DNA of 64,000 nucleotides from Convivina praedatoris (GTDB lineage Bacteria; Bacillota; Bacilli; Lactobacillales; Lactobacillaceae). Shown here one piece after another: positions 34,265-42,918 of this stretch. Position numbers and translations under genes: made by a program. The stretch lies in assembly GCF_933208505.1 (NCBI RefSeq), contig NZ_CAKOEU010000007.1; one strand, written 5' to 3'. The notes under the pieces were generated by a model. That model did not search any database and had not been told where the DNA came from. It was given only the letters and a program-made list of their open reading frames with translations. Numbering within the stretch: the stretch's first letter is position 1; each line of letters begins with the position of its first letter.

Positions 34265-35785
34265 TTATTTAATTAAATGATGCCTTTGTAAATACTCATG
34301 GGCCACTGTCGCCGCTTTTTGTTTTTGGACAGTCACTTGATAATTCATCGCTTGCATTTCCTGAGTAGTAACTTGATTACTTAAACGGTTCAAACTTTTC
34401 ACCACTTGCAGATGTTTCTTGGCAAAAGTAGCTTTCATTAAAGGTGCAGCCTGATAGGGTGGAAAAAAGTTTTCATTATCATCAAGAACTTTTAAATTGT
34501 ATTCTTTAATTTCAGGATCAGTCGTATAGGCGTCAGTTACGTCAACTTGTTTGGCATTCAAGGCCTGATAGCGTAACGCAGGAGCCATAGTTCTTATACT
34601 GTCAAATTGTAGTCCATAATTGCGTGCTAGACCCGGATAACCATCTGGCTGTCGATAAAAATCATCATCAAAAGCAGCCTTAAAGCCCGATTGCCTAGCG
34701 AGGTCAGCAGTTGTTTTTAAATGATATTGTTCAGCATCCCCGGCTCGCACGGTTAATGCATAACCATTTTGATAGCGCATCGGTGCTAAATAAGTTAATT
34801 GGAACTGTTGTGCAAGTTGGGTTTTAGCGGCTTGGTAGGCTTGCTTGGGGTCATGCGGAATCGAGCCCTCCACCTTAGCCAGCGACTGTAAAGCTGTCCC
34901 TGTAAATTCTGGATAAATATCAATTTTTCCACTCTTTAAACCATTAAATAAAAAGAAAGTATCTCCAAAATTGGGCTTAATTTTTACTTGAACATCAGGA
35001 TTATCTTGTTCAATGACCTGTTGATACATGTTAATTAAGATTTCTGGTTCACCACCCATCTTACCGGCAATGGTAATCGTTTCTTTATGAGTTTCACTCA
35101 ATAAACCATAACCACCCACAAATAACCCCAGCGTACATACGACCGCTAAACTAATGCCAACAATTTTAACCGATACCTTAGTCACAAATTTAATTAAATA
35201 ACTAAACAATAATGCTAATAGAGCTGACAGCACTGCACCAACTAACAAAGCCTCATTATTATTAGTTTGAATACCCAGCAGAATAAAACTACCAAGCCCA
35301 CCACCACCAACCAAAGCTGCTAGCGTTGCTGTCCCAATAATCATCACCATCGCAATCCGAATTCCTGTCAAAATCATGGGTAAGGCTAGGGGAAGTTGAA
35401 TACGAAATAGTTTAAATGTTTTTGATAAACCAAAAGCTTCAGCCGCCTCAGTTAGTTGCGGATCAATATTAGTTAGACCCGCATAAGTATTAGAGAAGAC
35501 TGGCATAATCGCATATAAAACCAATGCAATAATCGCTGGGGTGGTGCCAATTCCTACAATCGGAATTAACAAGCCCAAAATGGCTAAACTCGGAATAGTT
35601 TGGACAATGCCAGCAATTTGCAAACACAATTCACCCCAGCGAGGCCGACTCATTAAAACAATTGCAAGCGGTATGGCAATTAAAATTGTAATAAGTATAG
35701 CTAAAAAAGAGATACTAATATGTTGCCACAGGGCCTTCATAATATCTGCCTGGTTCGTATTTAAGTAATTGATAAGCGCCACCAT
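34265..35785 (-). CDS. ABC importer permease fused to substrate-binding domain (EgtU/OpuC type)
   Basis: 506 residues, the same length as pneumococcal EgtU. Residues 1-235 form the permease with six helices; 240-506 form an extracytoplasmic binding domain fused to it, starting KMGGEPEILINMY and containing SGKIDIYPEFTGTAL. The GEPEILINMY opening is what I associate with ergothioneine-binding EgtU rather than betaine-binding OpuCC, whose counterpart is -SK-FTEQ-. GGAGG precedes the ATG and overlaps the end of the ATPase gene four bases away. Ergothioneine import (an antioxidant thione) is the best guess; betaine or carnitine remains possible. Confidence 0.82.
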   Translation of the reverse strand: MVALINYLNTNQADIMKALWQHISISFLAILITILIAIPLAIVLMSRPRWGELCLQIAGIVQTIPSLAILGLLIPIVGIGTTPAIIALVLYAIMPVFSNTYAGLTNIDPQLTEAAEAFGLSKTFKLFRIQLPLALPMILTGIRIAMVMIIGTATLAALVGGGGLGSFILLGIQTNNNEALLVGAVLSALLALLFSYLIKFVTKVSVKIVGISLAVVCTLGLFVGGYGLLSETHKETITIAGKMGGEPEILINMYQQVIEQDNPDVQVKIKPNFGDTFFLFNGLKSGKIDIYPEFTGTALQSLAKVEGSIPHDPKQAYQAAKTQLAQQFQLTYLAPMRYQNGYALTVRAGDAEQYHLKTTADLARQSGFKAAFDDDFYRQPDGYPGLARNYGLQFDSIRTMAPALRYQALNAKQVDVTDAYTTDPEIKEYNLKVLDDNENFFPPYQAAPLMKATFAKKHLQVVKSLNRLSNQVTTQEMQAMNYQVTVQKQKAATVAHEYLQRHHLIK

Positions 35786-35789
35786 TGGG

Positions 35790-36713
35790 TTAATCCTCCA
35801 CTTGCTGTGCCAAGTATGTGACTAAGTCAGCCATTTTAAGTGACTTATCACCAACGATTACTTCCGACTCTTGTTGAAAGGCTTGGGCCAGCTCATAAAT
35901 ATTAGCTCGAACCGATAATGTTCCTGACTTCTGATGACTAGGTTGTCCTAAACCCGCAGCCAATACATCATTAATGAGGGGTATTTTTTCTTGATAATCA
36001 TCAAAAAAATCAGCTACAAATTGATTAGCAGGATGCATTTTAATTTCATTTGGTGTCCCAATTTGCTGAATTTGTCCTTCTTTTAACACCACCAACCGAG
36101 TGGCTAAGCGCAATGCTTCTTGCATATCATGGGTCACAAAGACAATCGTCATTTGAAACTCTTGATGTAAATCAATCAGTAAATTTTGTAACTGTTTTCT
36201 TGAAAGTGGATCTAAAGCACTAAAAGATTCATCCATCAAAATAATTTTTGGATTAAAAACCAAGGCACGGACGATACCAACTCGCTGAGCTTCTCCACCA
36301 GATAATTCTTTTGGCAAGCGATTCATAAAAACATCGGGATCTAAAGATACCCGCTGTAACATTTGTCGAATACGGTAATCCTGGTCCGATTTACTTAAAT
36401 GTTGCGCATGTAGTGTCACTGCAATATTTTGCGCTACGGTTAAATTAGGGAATAGGGCACCTGATTGTAGTACATAACCCATTTGATGACGTAAATCATT
36501 AATGTTTTGAAGCTGACTAATATCCTGACCATCAATTTCTATCCGACCAGTAGTGGGTGTATTTAAACGATTAATCATTCTCAGTAAGGTGGTTTTACCA
36601 CTACCAGATGGACCTACTAACACAAAGAGCTCATGGCTATTAATTGCTAAATTAATCTGGTTAAGTGCCAGCTTTCCTTGGTAGCTTTTACTAATATTTT
36701 TAAAGGTAATCAT
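35790..36713 (-). CDS. ABC importer ATPase (EgtV/OpuCA type)
   Basis: A 307-residue ATPase with Walker A GPSGSGKTT at about 36-44, signature ELSGGEAQRVG near 136 and Walker B IILMDESFSALD. The 70-residue C-terminal part is shorter than the paired CBS domains of OpuCA, as in EgtV. ATG at 36713 with AAGGATATT upstream; the frame to 36731 is less likely. First gene of a two-gene operon with the fused permease/binding protein. Confidence 0.85.
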   Translation of the reverse strand: MITFKNISKSYQGKLALNQINLAINSHELFVLVGPSGSGKTTLLRMINRLNTPTTGRIEIDGQDISQLQNINDLRHQMGYVLQSGALFPNLTVAQNIAVTLHAQHLSKSDQDYRIRQMLQRVSLDPDVFMNRLPKELSGGEAQRVGIVRALVFNPKIILMDESFSALDPLSRKQLQNLLIDLHQEFQMTIVFVTHDMQEALRLATRLVVLKEGQIQQIGTPNEIKMHPANQFVADFFDDYQEKIPLINDVLAAGLGQPSHQKSGTLSVRANIYELAQAFQQESEVIVGDKSLKMADLVTYLAQQVED

Positions 36714-36797
36714 AATAATATCCTTATACAATTGTTCAATATAGCTTTCCTAAGGTTACTACAAATAGGGTCCCCATGTTAACTAAACCCCAATAAA

Positions 36798-36830
36798 AAA
36801 GGTAACTACTAATAGGTAGTTACCTTTAAA
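36798..36830. terminator. Terminator of the DegV gene
   Basis: AAAGGTAACTAC/GTAGTTACCTTT perfect stem with TAATAG loop, beside A6. Confidence 0.8.
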
Positions 36831-36831
36831 A

Positions 36832-37719
36832 TTATTTTTCAACCATACTTTCCCAATCTCTGGTCCAAATGAGAGCCATGGCACCATCCCCAGTATGCAC
36901 ACCAATAACGGGATCCATGCTAGACCGTTCAAAAGCTACTGCTGGATATTCCTGTTTAAATTCTTTCAACCACTTATCTCCCAGTTTAGGATTATTACCA
37001 TCAACTACGTAGGCACGAACAGGATAATCAACTTGACTCAAATATTGGTTAAAAGCCATTTGAATTTCTTTGCGAGCACCGCTCATTTTACGAGCCTTAC
37101 CAACAGCACCAATCTTTCCCTCCCCATTTACATCAAATGCTAGTAAGGGTTTGATATTTAATAGACCACCAATCAATGCTTGGCCTCGTGATAAACGTCC
37201 AGTTCGCTTCAAATGGGAGATATCATTTACCACGAACCGAACATCAGTACTAGCTCTCAGCTCCCCAAGAGCTGCCAAAATTGCTGACATATCAGCTCCT
37301 TGGTCGGCCAACACTGAAGCCAGAATGGCTTGTTCACCAGCAGCCATGTTAGTTAAGCGCGAATCCCAAACCTGAACATCATCTAATCCATCAAAATCAG
37401 CAGCCACCAACTTGGCTGTTTGATAAGCACCAGAAATACCAGAAGACAGAGTGATAATTATCGCTTGACTGTAACCGGCTGACTTGACCTCATTCAAAGC
37501 TTCTTCCCACTGCCCTGGTGTAGGTTGCGAGGTTGTTGGCAATTCTTTTCGCTCTTTAATCATGTCAACTAATTGGCCTAAATCATGAATATCACGATCA
37601 CCTAAATAAGTTTCTTGGCCAAATAAAATTGGTACCTCAACCTGAAAAATATGATAATGGTTACGCTTTTCAGCCGGTAAGGCTGCAGATGAATCCACAA
37701 TAACTGCTACTTTTTGCAT
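36832..37719 (-). CDS. DegV family fatty-acid-binding protein
   Basis: A 295-residue DegV protein. Typical blocks: VIVDSSAALP at the start, TSQPTPGQW near residue 60, ITLSSGISGAYQTA near 90, and the basic KPLL...GKIGAVGKARK patch. Such proteins bind fatty acids and, in Gram-positives, hand them to the FakA kinase for lipid synthesis. No fakA is in the window. AGGAG lies five bases before the ATG. Monocistronic. Confidence 0.9.
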   Translation of the reverse strand: MQKVAVIVDSSAALPAEKRNHYHIFQVEVPILFGQETYLGDRDIHDLGQLVDMIKERKELPTTSQPTPGQWEEALNEVKSAGYSQAIIITLSSGISGAYQTAKLVAADFDGLDDVQVWDSRLTNMAAGEQAILASVLADQGADMSAILAALGELRASTDVRFVVNDISHLKRTGRLSRGQALIGGLLNIKPLLAFDVNGEGKIGAVGKARKMSGARKEIQMAFNQYLSQVDYPVRAYVVDGNNPKLGDKWLKEFKQEYPAVAFERSSMDPVIGVHTGDGAMALIWTRDWESMVEK

Positions 37720-37738
37720 TTTAAACTCCTAAATTACT

Positions 37739-38089
37739 TTAAATAAAATATTGACCACACCAATGACCGATATAAAAACTTAATAAACCAGCTAAAATTT
37801 GCACCAGTAAATAGATTAAACGCTGCTTAAAACTGGATCTCTCCAAAGCTTGGGTCATCATCGTACTAAAAGTCGTTAACCCACCTAAAACACCGGTTCC
37901 CCAAAAACTAAACGTCAGTTCGTTTGGTTGCATAGACCACAAGAATCCCATAGCTAAAGCACCTAATACATTGACTATCCATATTGCGGTATACATAAGA
38001 AAGTTAGATGACCAAAAATAAATCACTAAATAGCGCAGAGCCGCACCTAATCCAGCCCCTAGCGCTACCGGTAACAGGTAGTTAAACAT
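37739..38089 (-). CDS. crcB: CrcB/Fluc fluoride channel subunit
   Basis: A 116-residue, four-helix protein with GAGLGAALRYL at the start, the Asn in VNVLGALAMG and the GGLTTFSTM turn. Fluc channels export fluoride as dual-topology dimers; organisms with two genes, as here, make heterodimers of opposite orientation. The start overlaps the upstream crcB by eight bases. Confidence 0.92.
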   Translation of the reverse strand: MFNYLLPVALGAGLGAALRYLVIYFWSSNFLMYTAIWIVNVLGALAMGFLWSMQPNELTFSFWGTGVLGGLTTFSTMMTQALERSSFKQRLIYLLVQILAGLLSFYIGHWCGQYFI

Positions 38090-38471
38090 GTTGCTCTCCT
38101 GACCGACAGACTAGCCACTGTCCTAATTCCACCATAAACCAACCACCAAATATAGTTGCCACTAAATAAAGGAAGCCTGATAGTAGACCTTGCTGATACA
38201 CTTGTAAAATCATGGTACTAAAAGTAGTATAACCACCAAGTATCCCCGTACCAATAAATGTTTGCCACAAATGTGGTACGGCTGTATGTTTTGCCATCCA
38301 AGCACCTAAATAGGCCAAAGCCAAACAGCCAGTCCAATTAATGATTATGGTAGTAATTGGCCAATGACCAATCATAGGCAAATAACCAAATAAAAAACGT
38401 AGCCCACCACCTAAAAAGCCACCAGCAAAAACAGCGATTAATTCAATTGAAGCTTTTCTACTTAACAACAT
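38082..38471 (-). CDS. crcB: CrcB/Fluc fluoride channel subunit
   Basis: A 129-residue partner of the previous gene with FLGGGLRFLFGY, INWTGCLALAYLG and the GGYTTFSTM turn. The charge distribution differs from its partner, as expected for the opposite orientation. The ribosome binding site is weak. A promoter TTGACT-17-TAAAGT lies at 38532-38560, leaving a leader of only about 50 bases, too short for a fluoride riboswitch, and none of its conserved blocks is seen. Confidence 0.92.
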   Translation of the reverse strand: MLLSRKASIELIAVFAGGFLGGGLRFLFGYLPMIGHWPITTIIINWTGCLALAYLGAWMAKHTAVPHLWQTFIGTGILGGYTTFSTMILQVYQQGLLSGFLYLVATIFGGWFMVELGQWLVCRSGEQHV

Positions 38472-38531
38472 TGATTTATTTCTTTCATTAACGTTCCAAA
38501 ACTAAGCGATTTAGCTGGACTCAATCAATCC

Positions 38532-38560
38532 ACTTTAAGGCCAATCCCTTTATTAGTCAA
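38532..38560 (-). promoter_or_regulatory. Promoter of the crcB pair
   Basis: Reading leftward: TTGACT, 17-base spacer, TAAAGT. Identical hexamers precede the pspC gene at 48650. Confidence 0.65.
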
Positions 38561-38579
38561 GTTGGAAAGGTATTTTTGC

Positions 38580-38608
38580 TTGACAAATATCACTAACTTG
38601 GGTAGCCT
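38580..38608 (+). promoter_or_regulatory. Candidate promoter of the trp leader and transport operon
   Basis: Perfect TTGACA at 38580-38585 with a weaker TAGCCT at 38603-38608 after 17 bases. It would start transcription about 25 bases before the leader peptide. Confidence 0.5.
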
Positions 38609-38636
38609 TAGCTTATATTATTGATTGGAGCAAGAC

Positions 38637-38684
38637 ATGGAAGTAATTAAGTTCAACTTAGTTCGTCAGTGGTGGCGTCAGTGA
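38637..38684 (+). CDS. Trp leader peptide
   Basis: A 15-residue frame, MEVIKFNLVRQWWRQ, with GGAG eight bases before its ATG. The two adjacent Trp codons (38670-38675) are flanked by the same six bases, CGTCAG, on each side. It ends 68 bases before an intrinsic terminator that itself precedes a three-gene importer of the TrpXYZ type. This is the layout of ribosome-mediated attenuation: stalling at the Trp codons when charged tRNA-Trp is scarce would let the transporter be transcribed. Confidence 0.8.
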   Translation: MEVIKFNLVRQWWRQ

Positions 38685-38685
38685 G

Positions 38686-38788
38686 ACAGCTGTCCTTTTA
38701 AAGGTGAGCTGTGGCAATTTATTTTGTCCTGACGACTCTTTACCATGTTCTTGGTCTGTTGGGCATCACCCCAGCAGGCCTTTCTTTT
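38686..38788 (+). promoter_or_regulatory. Transcription attenuator of the trp transporter operon
   Basis: After the leader peptide comes a stem-loop ACAGCT/AGCTGT (38686-38712) enclosing CCTTT/AAAGG. Then CTGACG (38729-38734) is able to pair with either CGTCAG copy in the leader peptide gene. Last is a strong terminator: GGTCTGTTGGG/CCCCAGCAGGCC (38753-38780, with G-U pairs) followed by TTTCTTTT. The exact antiterminator partner is not clear by eye. Confidence 0.7.
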
Positions 38789-38830
38789 AGACTTTGAAGA
38801 CCGACTGGGTATTCAAAGTCTTTTATTTTG
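38789..38830 (+). terminator. Second hairpin before trpX
   Basis: AGACTTTGAA/TTCAAAGTCT, a perfect ten-base stem followed by a mixed T tract (TTTATTTT), directly after the first attenuator. It could be an additional terminator or stabilise the leader. Confidence 0.5.
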
Positions 38831-38841
38831 GGAGAAAACAA

Positions 38842-39840
38842 ATGAATAAACGCTTATTAAGCAGTATCGTCATTGTCGTTGGCTTTTTAGTTTTTGCCTT
38901 TTTTCAAGGCACCCATTCATCTAACCACCAGGCTAAAATTCCTAAGGTTGGTATTTTACAATTAGTAACTCATCCAGCTCTCGATGAAATCCATCAAGGA
39001 GTTGTGGCGGGGCTAAAACAGGAAGGGTATGTCAATGGTAAAACGGTAAAAATTGACTATCAAAATGCCCAAGCTAATCAGGCTAATTTAAAGACAATGG
39101 CCCAAAACTTCATTAATCAAGGCGATAATCTAACAGTTGGTATCGCTACGCCAGCCGTACTGTCCTTAGCCAAAGCTGCCAACGGCCAAAGTCCGGTAAT
39201 TTTGGCTGGTATTACAGATCCGGTCGGTGCAAAACTAGTTAAATCTATTGACAAACCAGGGGCCAATATCACTGGAACATCTGGTGATTCGCCTTTAACT
39301 GAGCATCTTGATGTGATTCAAAAGGTAGCACCACAAGCGAAAACTTTAGGCATTATTTATACCTCCTCTGATCATGGTGGTACTTATCATGCTCAAAAAA
39401 CGGAAAAATTAGCTCAGGAAAAAGGCTTACGAGTCAAAATGTACACAATTGCAAGTACCAACGATATGCAACAAGTTGCAGAAACCATGGCTGGTCAAGT
39501 AGATGTAGTTTATGCTCCTCAAGATAATGGTGTCGCTAGCGCCATGAAAACTTTAATTAATACTACTAACCAAGCAAAAATTCCAGTCATCCCCGCCACT
39601 GATACCATGGTTAAAGATGGTGGTATTGCGACGATGTCGGTTAGTCAATTTGATATTGGTTATCAAGCCGGATTAATGGCTGGTCAAGTTTTGAAGGGTC
39701 AAAATCCAGCCACTATGCCAGTTCGTTCAGTTATGAAGGGTAGTTTAGTTGTAAATATCAAAGAAGCACAGATGTTAGGAATTGAGTTACCAGCCAATAT
39801 GGTTCAAGAAGCTCAAGCACACGGGGAGGTTATCCAATGA
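38842..39840 (+). CDS. trpX: ABC importer substrate-binding protein (TrpX type)
   Basis: A 332-residue extracytoplasmic binding protein of the ABC_sub_bind family with an N-terminal membrane anchor and no lipobox Cys (the protein has no Cys at all). The family block VGILQLVTHPALDEI, then FINQGDNLTVGIATPAVLS and ITDPVGAKLV, matches the tryptophan-binding TrpX group of streptococci and lactobacilli. The Trp-codon leader upstream independently supports tryptophan as ligand. ATG at 38842 with GGGAG seven bases upstream; the earlier TTG at 38794 lies inside a regulatory hairpin. Overlaps the permease gene by four bases. Confidence 0.87.
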   Translation: MNKRLLSSIVIVVGFLVFAFFQGTHSSNHQAKIPKVGILQLVTHPALDEIHQGVVAGLKQEGYVNGKTVKIDYQNAQANQANLKTMAQNFINQGDNLTVGIATPAVLSLAKAANGQSPVILAGITDPVGAKLVKSIDKPGANITGTSGDSPLTEHLDVIQKVAPQAKTLGIIYTSSDHGGTYHAQKTEKLAQEKGLRVKMYTIASTNDMQQVAETMAGQVDVVYAPQDNGVASAMKTLINTTNQAKIPVIPATDTMVKDGGIATMSVSQFDIGYQAGLMAGQVLKGQNPATMPVRSVMKGSLVVNIKEAQMLGIELPANMVQEAQAHGEVIQ

Positions 39841-40733
39841 GTATGATTGTTTCCAGTATCGGACAGGGGATTCTATGGTCAATTTTGGGAATCGCCCTCT
39901 ATCTAACCTTTCGAATTCTAGACTTTCCAGATATGACAGTCGAGGGTTCTTTCCCTCTTGGAGCAGCTAGTGCTGTTACCTTAATTAGTCACGGTGTGAA
40001 TCCTTTCTTAGCCACCCTGATAGCCTTTTTAATTGGTAGTTTAGCAGGATTAGCAACAGGATTACTATACACAAAGGGTAAGATTCCGGTTTTATTGGCT
40101 GGAATTTTAGTAATGACTGCTTGTCTATCGATTAATCTACGCATTATGGGTTCAGCCAATATTTCATTACTTAATCAAAAAACAATTTTTACTAACACTT
40201 TTTTAAGCCATCTACCCAAATATTTTGACATGGTTGTTTTAGGTTTATTAATTGTATCCGTCATTACCCTCATCTTAGTCTGGTTTTTACAAACTGAAAT
40301 TGGCCAAGCCTTTATTGCGACTGGTGACAATGTCACCATGGCCCAATCATTTGGTATTCAAACTGATAGAATGACGATTATGGGTCTGATGCTTTCGAAT
40401 GGTTTAATCGGTTTAGGCGGAGCTATTATTGCTCAAAGTAATGGCTACGCCGATATCAACATGGGAATTGGTACAATTGTGATTGCTTTGGCTTCAATCA
40501 TTATTGGAGAGGTTGTATTTGGTAATTTAACGCTTAATGAACGCTTAATCGCAGTCATCATGGGATCAATCTTTTATCGATTAGTCCTCCTTGGTGTACT
40601 GCAACTCGGCTTTAGCACAAACGATTTAAATCTAATTTCTTCAATTATCTTAGCTACCGCTATGATTCTGCCACAACTACGTAAATACTTTAAGTTAGAG
40701 TCAATGATGAAAAAGGGGGGTAGCAATTCATGA
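39837..40733 (+). CDS. trpY: ABC importer permease (TrpY type)
   Basis: A 298-residue permease with eight to nine helices; the FPDMTVEGSFPLGAA segment near residue 30 is typical of permeases paired with ABC_sub_bind proteins. ATGA overlaps at both ends couple its translation to the binding protein and the ATPase. GGGGAGG lies upstream. Under control of the Trp attenuator. Confidence 0.87.
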   Translation: MSMIVSSIGQGILWSILGIALYLTFRILDFPDMTVEGSFPLGAASAVTLISHGVNPFLATLIAFLIGSLAGLATGLLYTKGKIPVLLAGILVMTACLSINLRIMGSANISLLNQKTIFTNTFLSHLPKYFDMVVLGLLIVSVITLILVWFLQTEIGQAFIATGDNVTMAQSFGIQTDRMTIMGLMLSNGLIGLGGAIIAQSNGYADINMGIGTIVIALASIIIGEVVFGNLTLNERLIAVIMGSIFYRLVLLGVLQLGFSTNDLNLISSIILATAMILPQLRKYFKLESMMKKGGSNS

Positions 40734-41485
40734 CTAACGCCGTTATTTCACTTAAAAATATTAATGTCGTAGTAGGTGGCCACACTAAAATTATTGATGA
40801 TCTCAATCTCGATATTTACCAAGGCGATTTTATCAGTATTCTGGGAACCAACGGTGCCGGTAAATCAACGCTTTTCAATACGATTGCTGGGAATTTAGCT
40901 CCTCAATCTGGCCAGATTTTACACAATGGCCAAGACATCACCCAACACAATGCTGTTCAACGAACCAAAATGATTGCCCGCGTCTTTCAGGATCCTAAGA
41001 TGGGCACTGCTCCTCGTATGACTGTCAGTGAAAACTTATTACTGGCTGAAAAAAGAGGAGAACATCGCGCCTTGCGTTCTCGGGGGCTTAACAAAGAAAA
41101 GTTAGTAGAATATGCTGCTATTACCGCTAAAATGGGTAACAACCTCGACCAACGTTTACAAACGCCAACAGGTAGCTTGTCTGGCGGTCAACGACAAGCA
41201 TTAAGTTTCTTGATGGCCACACGAGTGAAACCTGAATTATTACTATTAGACGAACACACTGCCGCCTTGGACCCTAAAACCTCTGATCAACTGATGGCAG
41301 CTACTAATCAGCAAATTCTAGATAACCAGCTCACCGCATTAATGATCACCCACAATTTGGAGGATGCCCTTCGATATGGCAATCGTCTTTTAATCCTCAA
41401 TGCCGGTAAAATTGTCTTAGATGTAAATGGTTCAAAAAAGCAAGCTTTAACTGAAGACCAACTACTAACTTATTTCACTTTCTAA
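40730..41485 (+). CDS. trpZ: ABC importer ATPase (TrpZ type)
   Basis: A 251-residue ATPase with Walker A GTNGAGKST at about 37-45, signature GSLSGGQRQALS, Walker B LLLLDEHTAALDP and H-loop THN. The His after the catalytic Glu (DEHTAALDP) is characteristic of this ATPase subgroup. Last gene of the three-gene tryptophan importer operon. Confidence 0.88.
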   Translation: MTNAVISLKNINVVVGGHTKIIDDLNLDIYQGDFISILGTNGAGKSTLFNTIAGNLAPQSGQILHNGQDITQHNAVQRTKMIARVFQDPKMGTAPRMTVSENLLLAEKRGEHRALRSRGLNKEKLVEYAAITAKMGNNLDQRLQTPTGSLSGGQRQALSFLMATRVKPELLLLDEHTAALDPKTSDQLMAATNQQILDNQLTALMITHNLEDALRYGNRLLILNAGKIVLDVNGSKKQALTEDQLLTYFTF

Positions 41486-41569
41486 TTTAATAAATTATCT
41501 CTCATACTTTCATGGCTTTTCTCATTTATTTAACCTATAATGCTAGGTAGTTATGAAAGGGGAATTAAT

Positions 41570-42484
41570 TTGAGAAAAGTTGCTGTATTGGGTCAAGGAC
41601 ATGTTGGCGCCACTGTGGCCCACATCATTGTGGATCATGGCTATGCCGACCAACTAGTGCTCTTTGATGCCCGAAAAGAAAAATTACAGGCTGAGGTACT
41701 CGATTTACACGATGCTGCTAGTCTATTAGACCATCACGTTGAAGTTTCTGCCGGTACTTTTGAAGATATGGCTGATGCCGATGTTATCATTAGTGCCATT
41801 GGCCGAATTGACCTAATTGAACCCGGTGGTGATCGTTTTACCGAATTAAAGGCTAACTTACCATCTGCCCAAGAGATTGGCGCAGAACTCAAGCGAGTCG
41901 GATTTAAGGGGATTTTAATTGCTATTACCAACCCAGTGGATGTGATTACCAGTATCTACCAAGAAGCAACCGACTTGCCCGTAGAACGCGTCATGGGCAC
42001 GGGGACTTACTTAGACACTGCTCGCATGAAACGCGTCTTAGGAGAAGCCATCGGCCTAGATCCACGTAGTATTCAAGGTTATGTGCTGGGTGAACATGGC
42101 GATTCCCAATTTGTGGCCTGGTCCACGGTTAAGGCCTTGGGTCAAAGTGCCCAAACTTTAGCTCAAACCTATCATTTAGATTTACCTGCTCTAGAACAGG
42201 CAGCCCGGCAGGGTGGTTTTGACGTCTTTAATGGTAAGCGCTACACTAACGTAGCCATCGCCCATGCCGCCGTGTCTTTGATGAATTTAGTACTTTCAAA
42301 TGCCCAGCAAGAAGCAATCGTGTCCCACTTTGATGCCGAGTTAAACTCTTACATTTCAACGCCAGCCGTTATTAGTGCCCAAGGTGCTAGTGATGTGGTG
42401 GACTTACAACTCAATGAACGTGAGAAAACTTTATTAGCTCAAAGTGCACAAACAATTGCTGAGAAAGCTGCAATTAATCAGTAA
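41570..42484 (+). CDS. L-2-hydroxyisocaproate dehydrogenase (L-HicDH)
   Basis: A 304-residue NAD-dependent 2-hydroxyacid dehydrogenase of the lactate/malate fold. GQGHVGATVAH is the NAD loop, GDRFTELKAN the substrate loop, ITNPVDVI and GTGTYLDTARM the hinge, and GEHGDSQFVAWSTV the catalytic His. It follows Weissella confusa L-HicDH along its length and reduces branched 2-keto acids from amino-acid breakdown; a lactate role is less likely. I choose TTG at 41570, which has AAAGGGGA seven bases upstream. The first ATG (41540) overlaps the TATAAT of the promoter and has no site. Confidence 0.82.
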   Translation: MRKVAVLGQGHVGATVAHIIVDHGYADQLVLFDARKEKLQAEVLDLHDAASLLDHHVEVSAGTFEDMADADVIISAIGRIDLIEPGGDRFTELKANLPSAQEIGAELKRVGFKGILIAITNPVDVITSIYQEATDLPVERVMGTGTYLDTARMKRVLGEAIGLDPRSIQGYVLGEHGDSQFVAWSTVKALGQSAQTLAQTYHLDLPALEQAARQGGFDVFNGKRYTNVAIAHAAVSLMNLVLSNAQQEAIVSHFDAELNSYISTPAVISAQGASDVVDLQLNEREKTLLAQSAQTIAEKAAINQ

Positions 42485-42486
42485 GC

Positions 42487-42525
42487 AAAAAGGGTTCACC
42501 ATTCTAATAATGGCGAACCCTTTTA
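42487..42525. terminator. Terminator of the L-HicDH gene
   Basis: AAAAGGGTTCACCATT/AATGGCGAACCCTTTT stem with one mismatch and a CTAAT loop; usable in both directions, since the next gene converges. Confidence 0.85.
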
Positions 42526-42538
42526 TAAACTGTTAAAC

Positions 42539-42844
42539 TTAAAATGTTTGATTCTCTTGATCAATTTTATTGATTTTATCAAAGACCTGAAACAGATTAT
42601 CCATTTCCGTTAAACGATACTTTTTAGTCTTGCGGTCAAAAACAATCTCAGATTGCACTGGTTCTCCTTGCTGTAAATCGGCCAGGAAATGCCGAATTTC
42701 AGCAATATCACGTTGAACCGTTTTATGTCCAATAAAAAACATATCTTCAATCTCATCACTAGAAAGTTCCCGCTTACTAATTAAAGCTGAATACAGACGT
42801 AATATACGTTGTTTGTCATTAAATACTGATTTAGAAGTTGCCAT
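42539..42844 (-). CDS. Short HTH regulator-like protein
   Basis: A 101-residue protein. The middle reads RLYSALISKRELSSDEIEDM then FFIGHKTVQRDIAEIRHFL, a winged-helix with the recognition helix pattern (TVQRDI) of DeoR and WYL-type regulators, but without their effector domain. The ATG at 42844 has AAAGGGGA upstream. Divergent from the small protein gene at 42919, which it may regulate. Confidence 0.7.
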   Translation of the reverse strand: MATSKSVFNDKQRILRLYSALISKRELSSDEIEDMFFIGHKTVQRDIAEIRHFLADLQQGEPVQSEIVFDRKTKKYRLTEMDNLFQVFDKINKIDQENQTF

Positions 42845-42918
42845 AAACGGTCCCCTTTCCATTATTTTAACAAAAAGTAGCCGATCTAACAGGCATTATT
42901 TCATCTAGAGGCCAATCC

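Noticed and set aside
38472..38531. Fluoride riboswitch before the crcB pair
   Set aside because: The leader after the visible promoter is only about 50 bases and none of the conserved riboswitch blocks is present.
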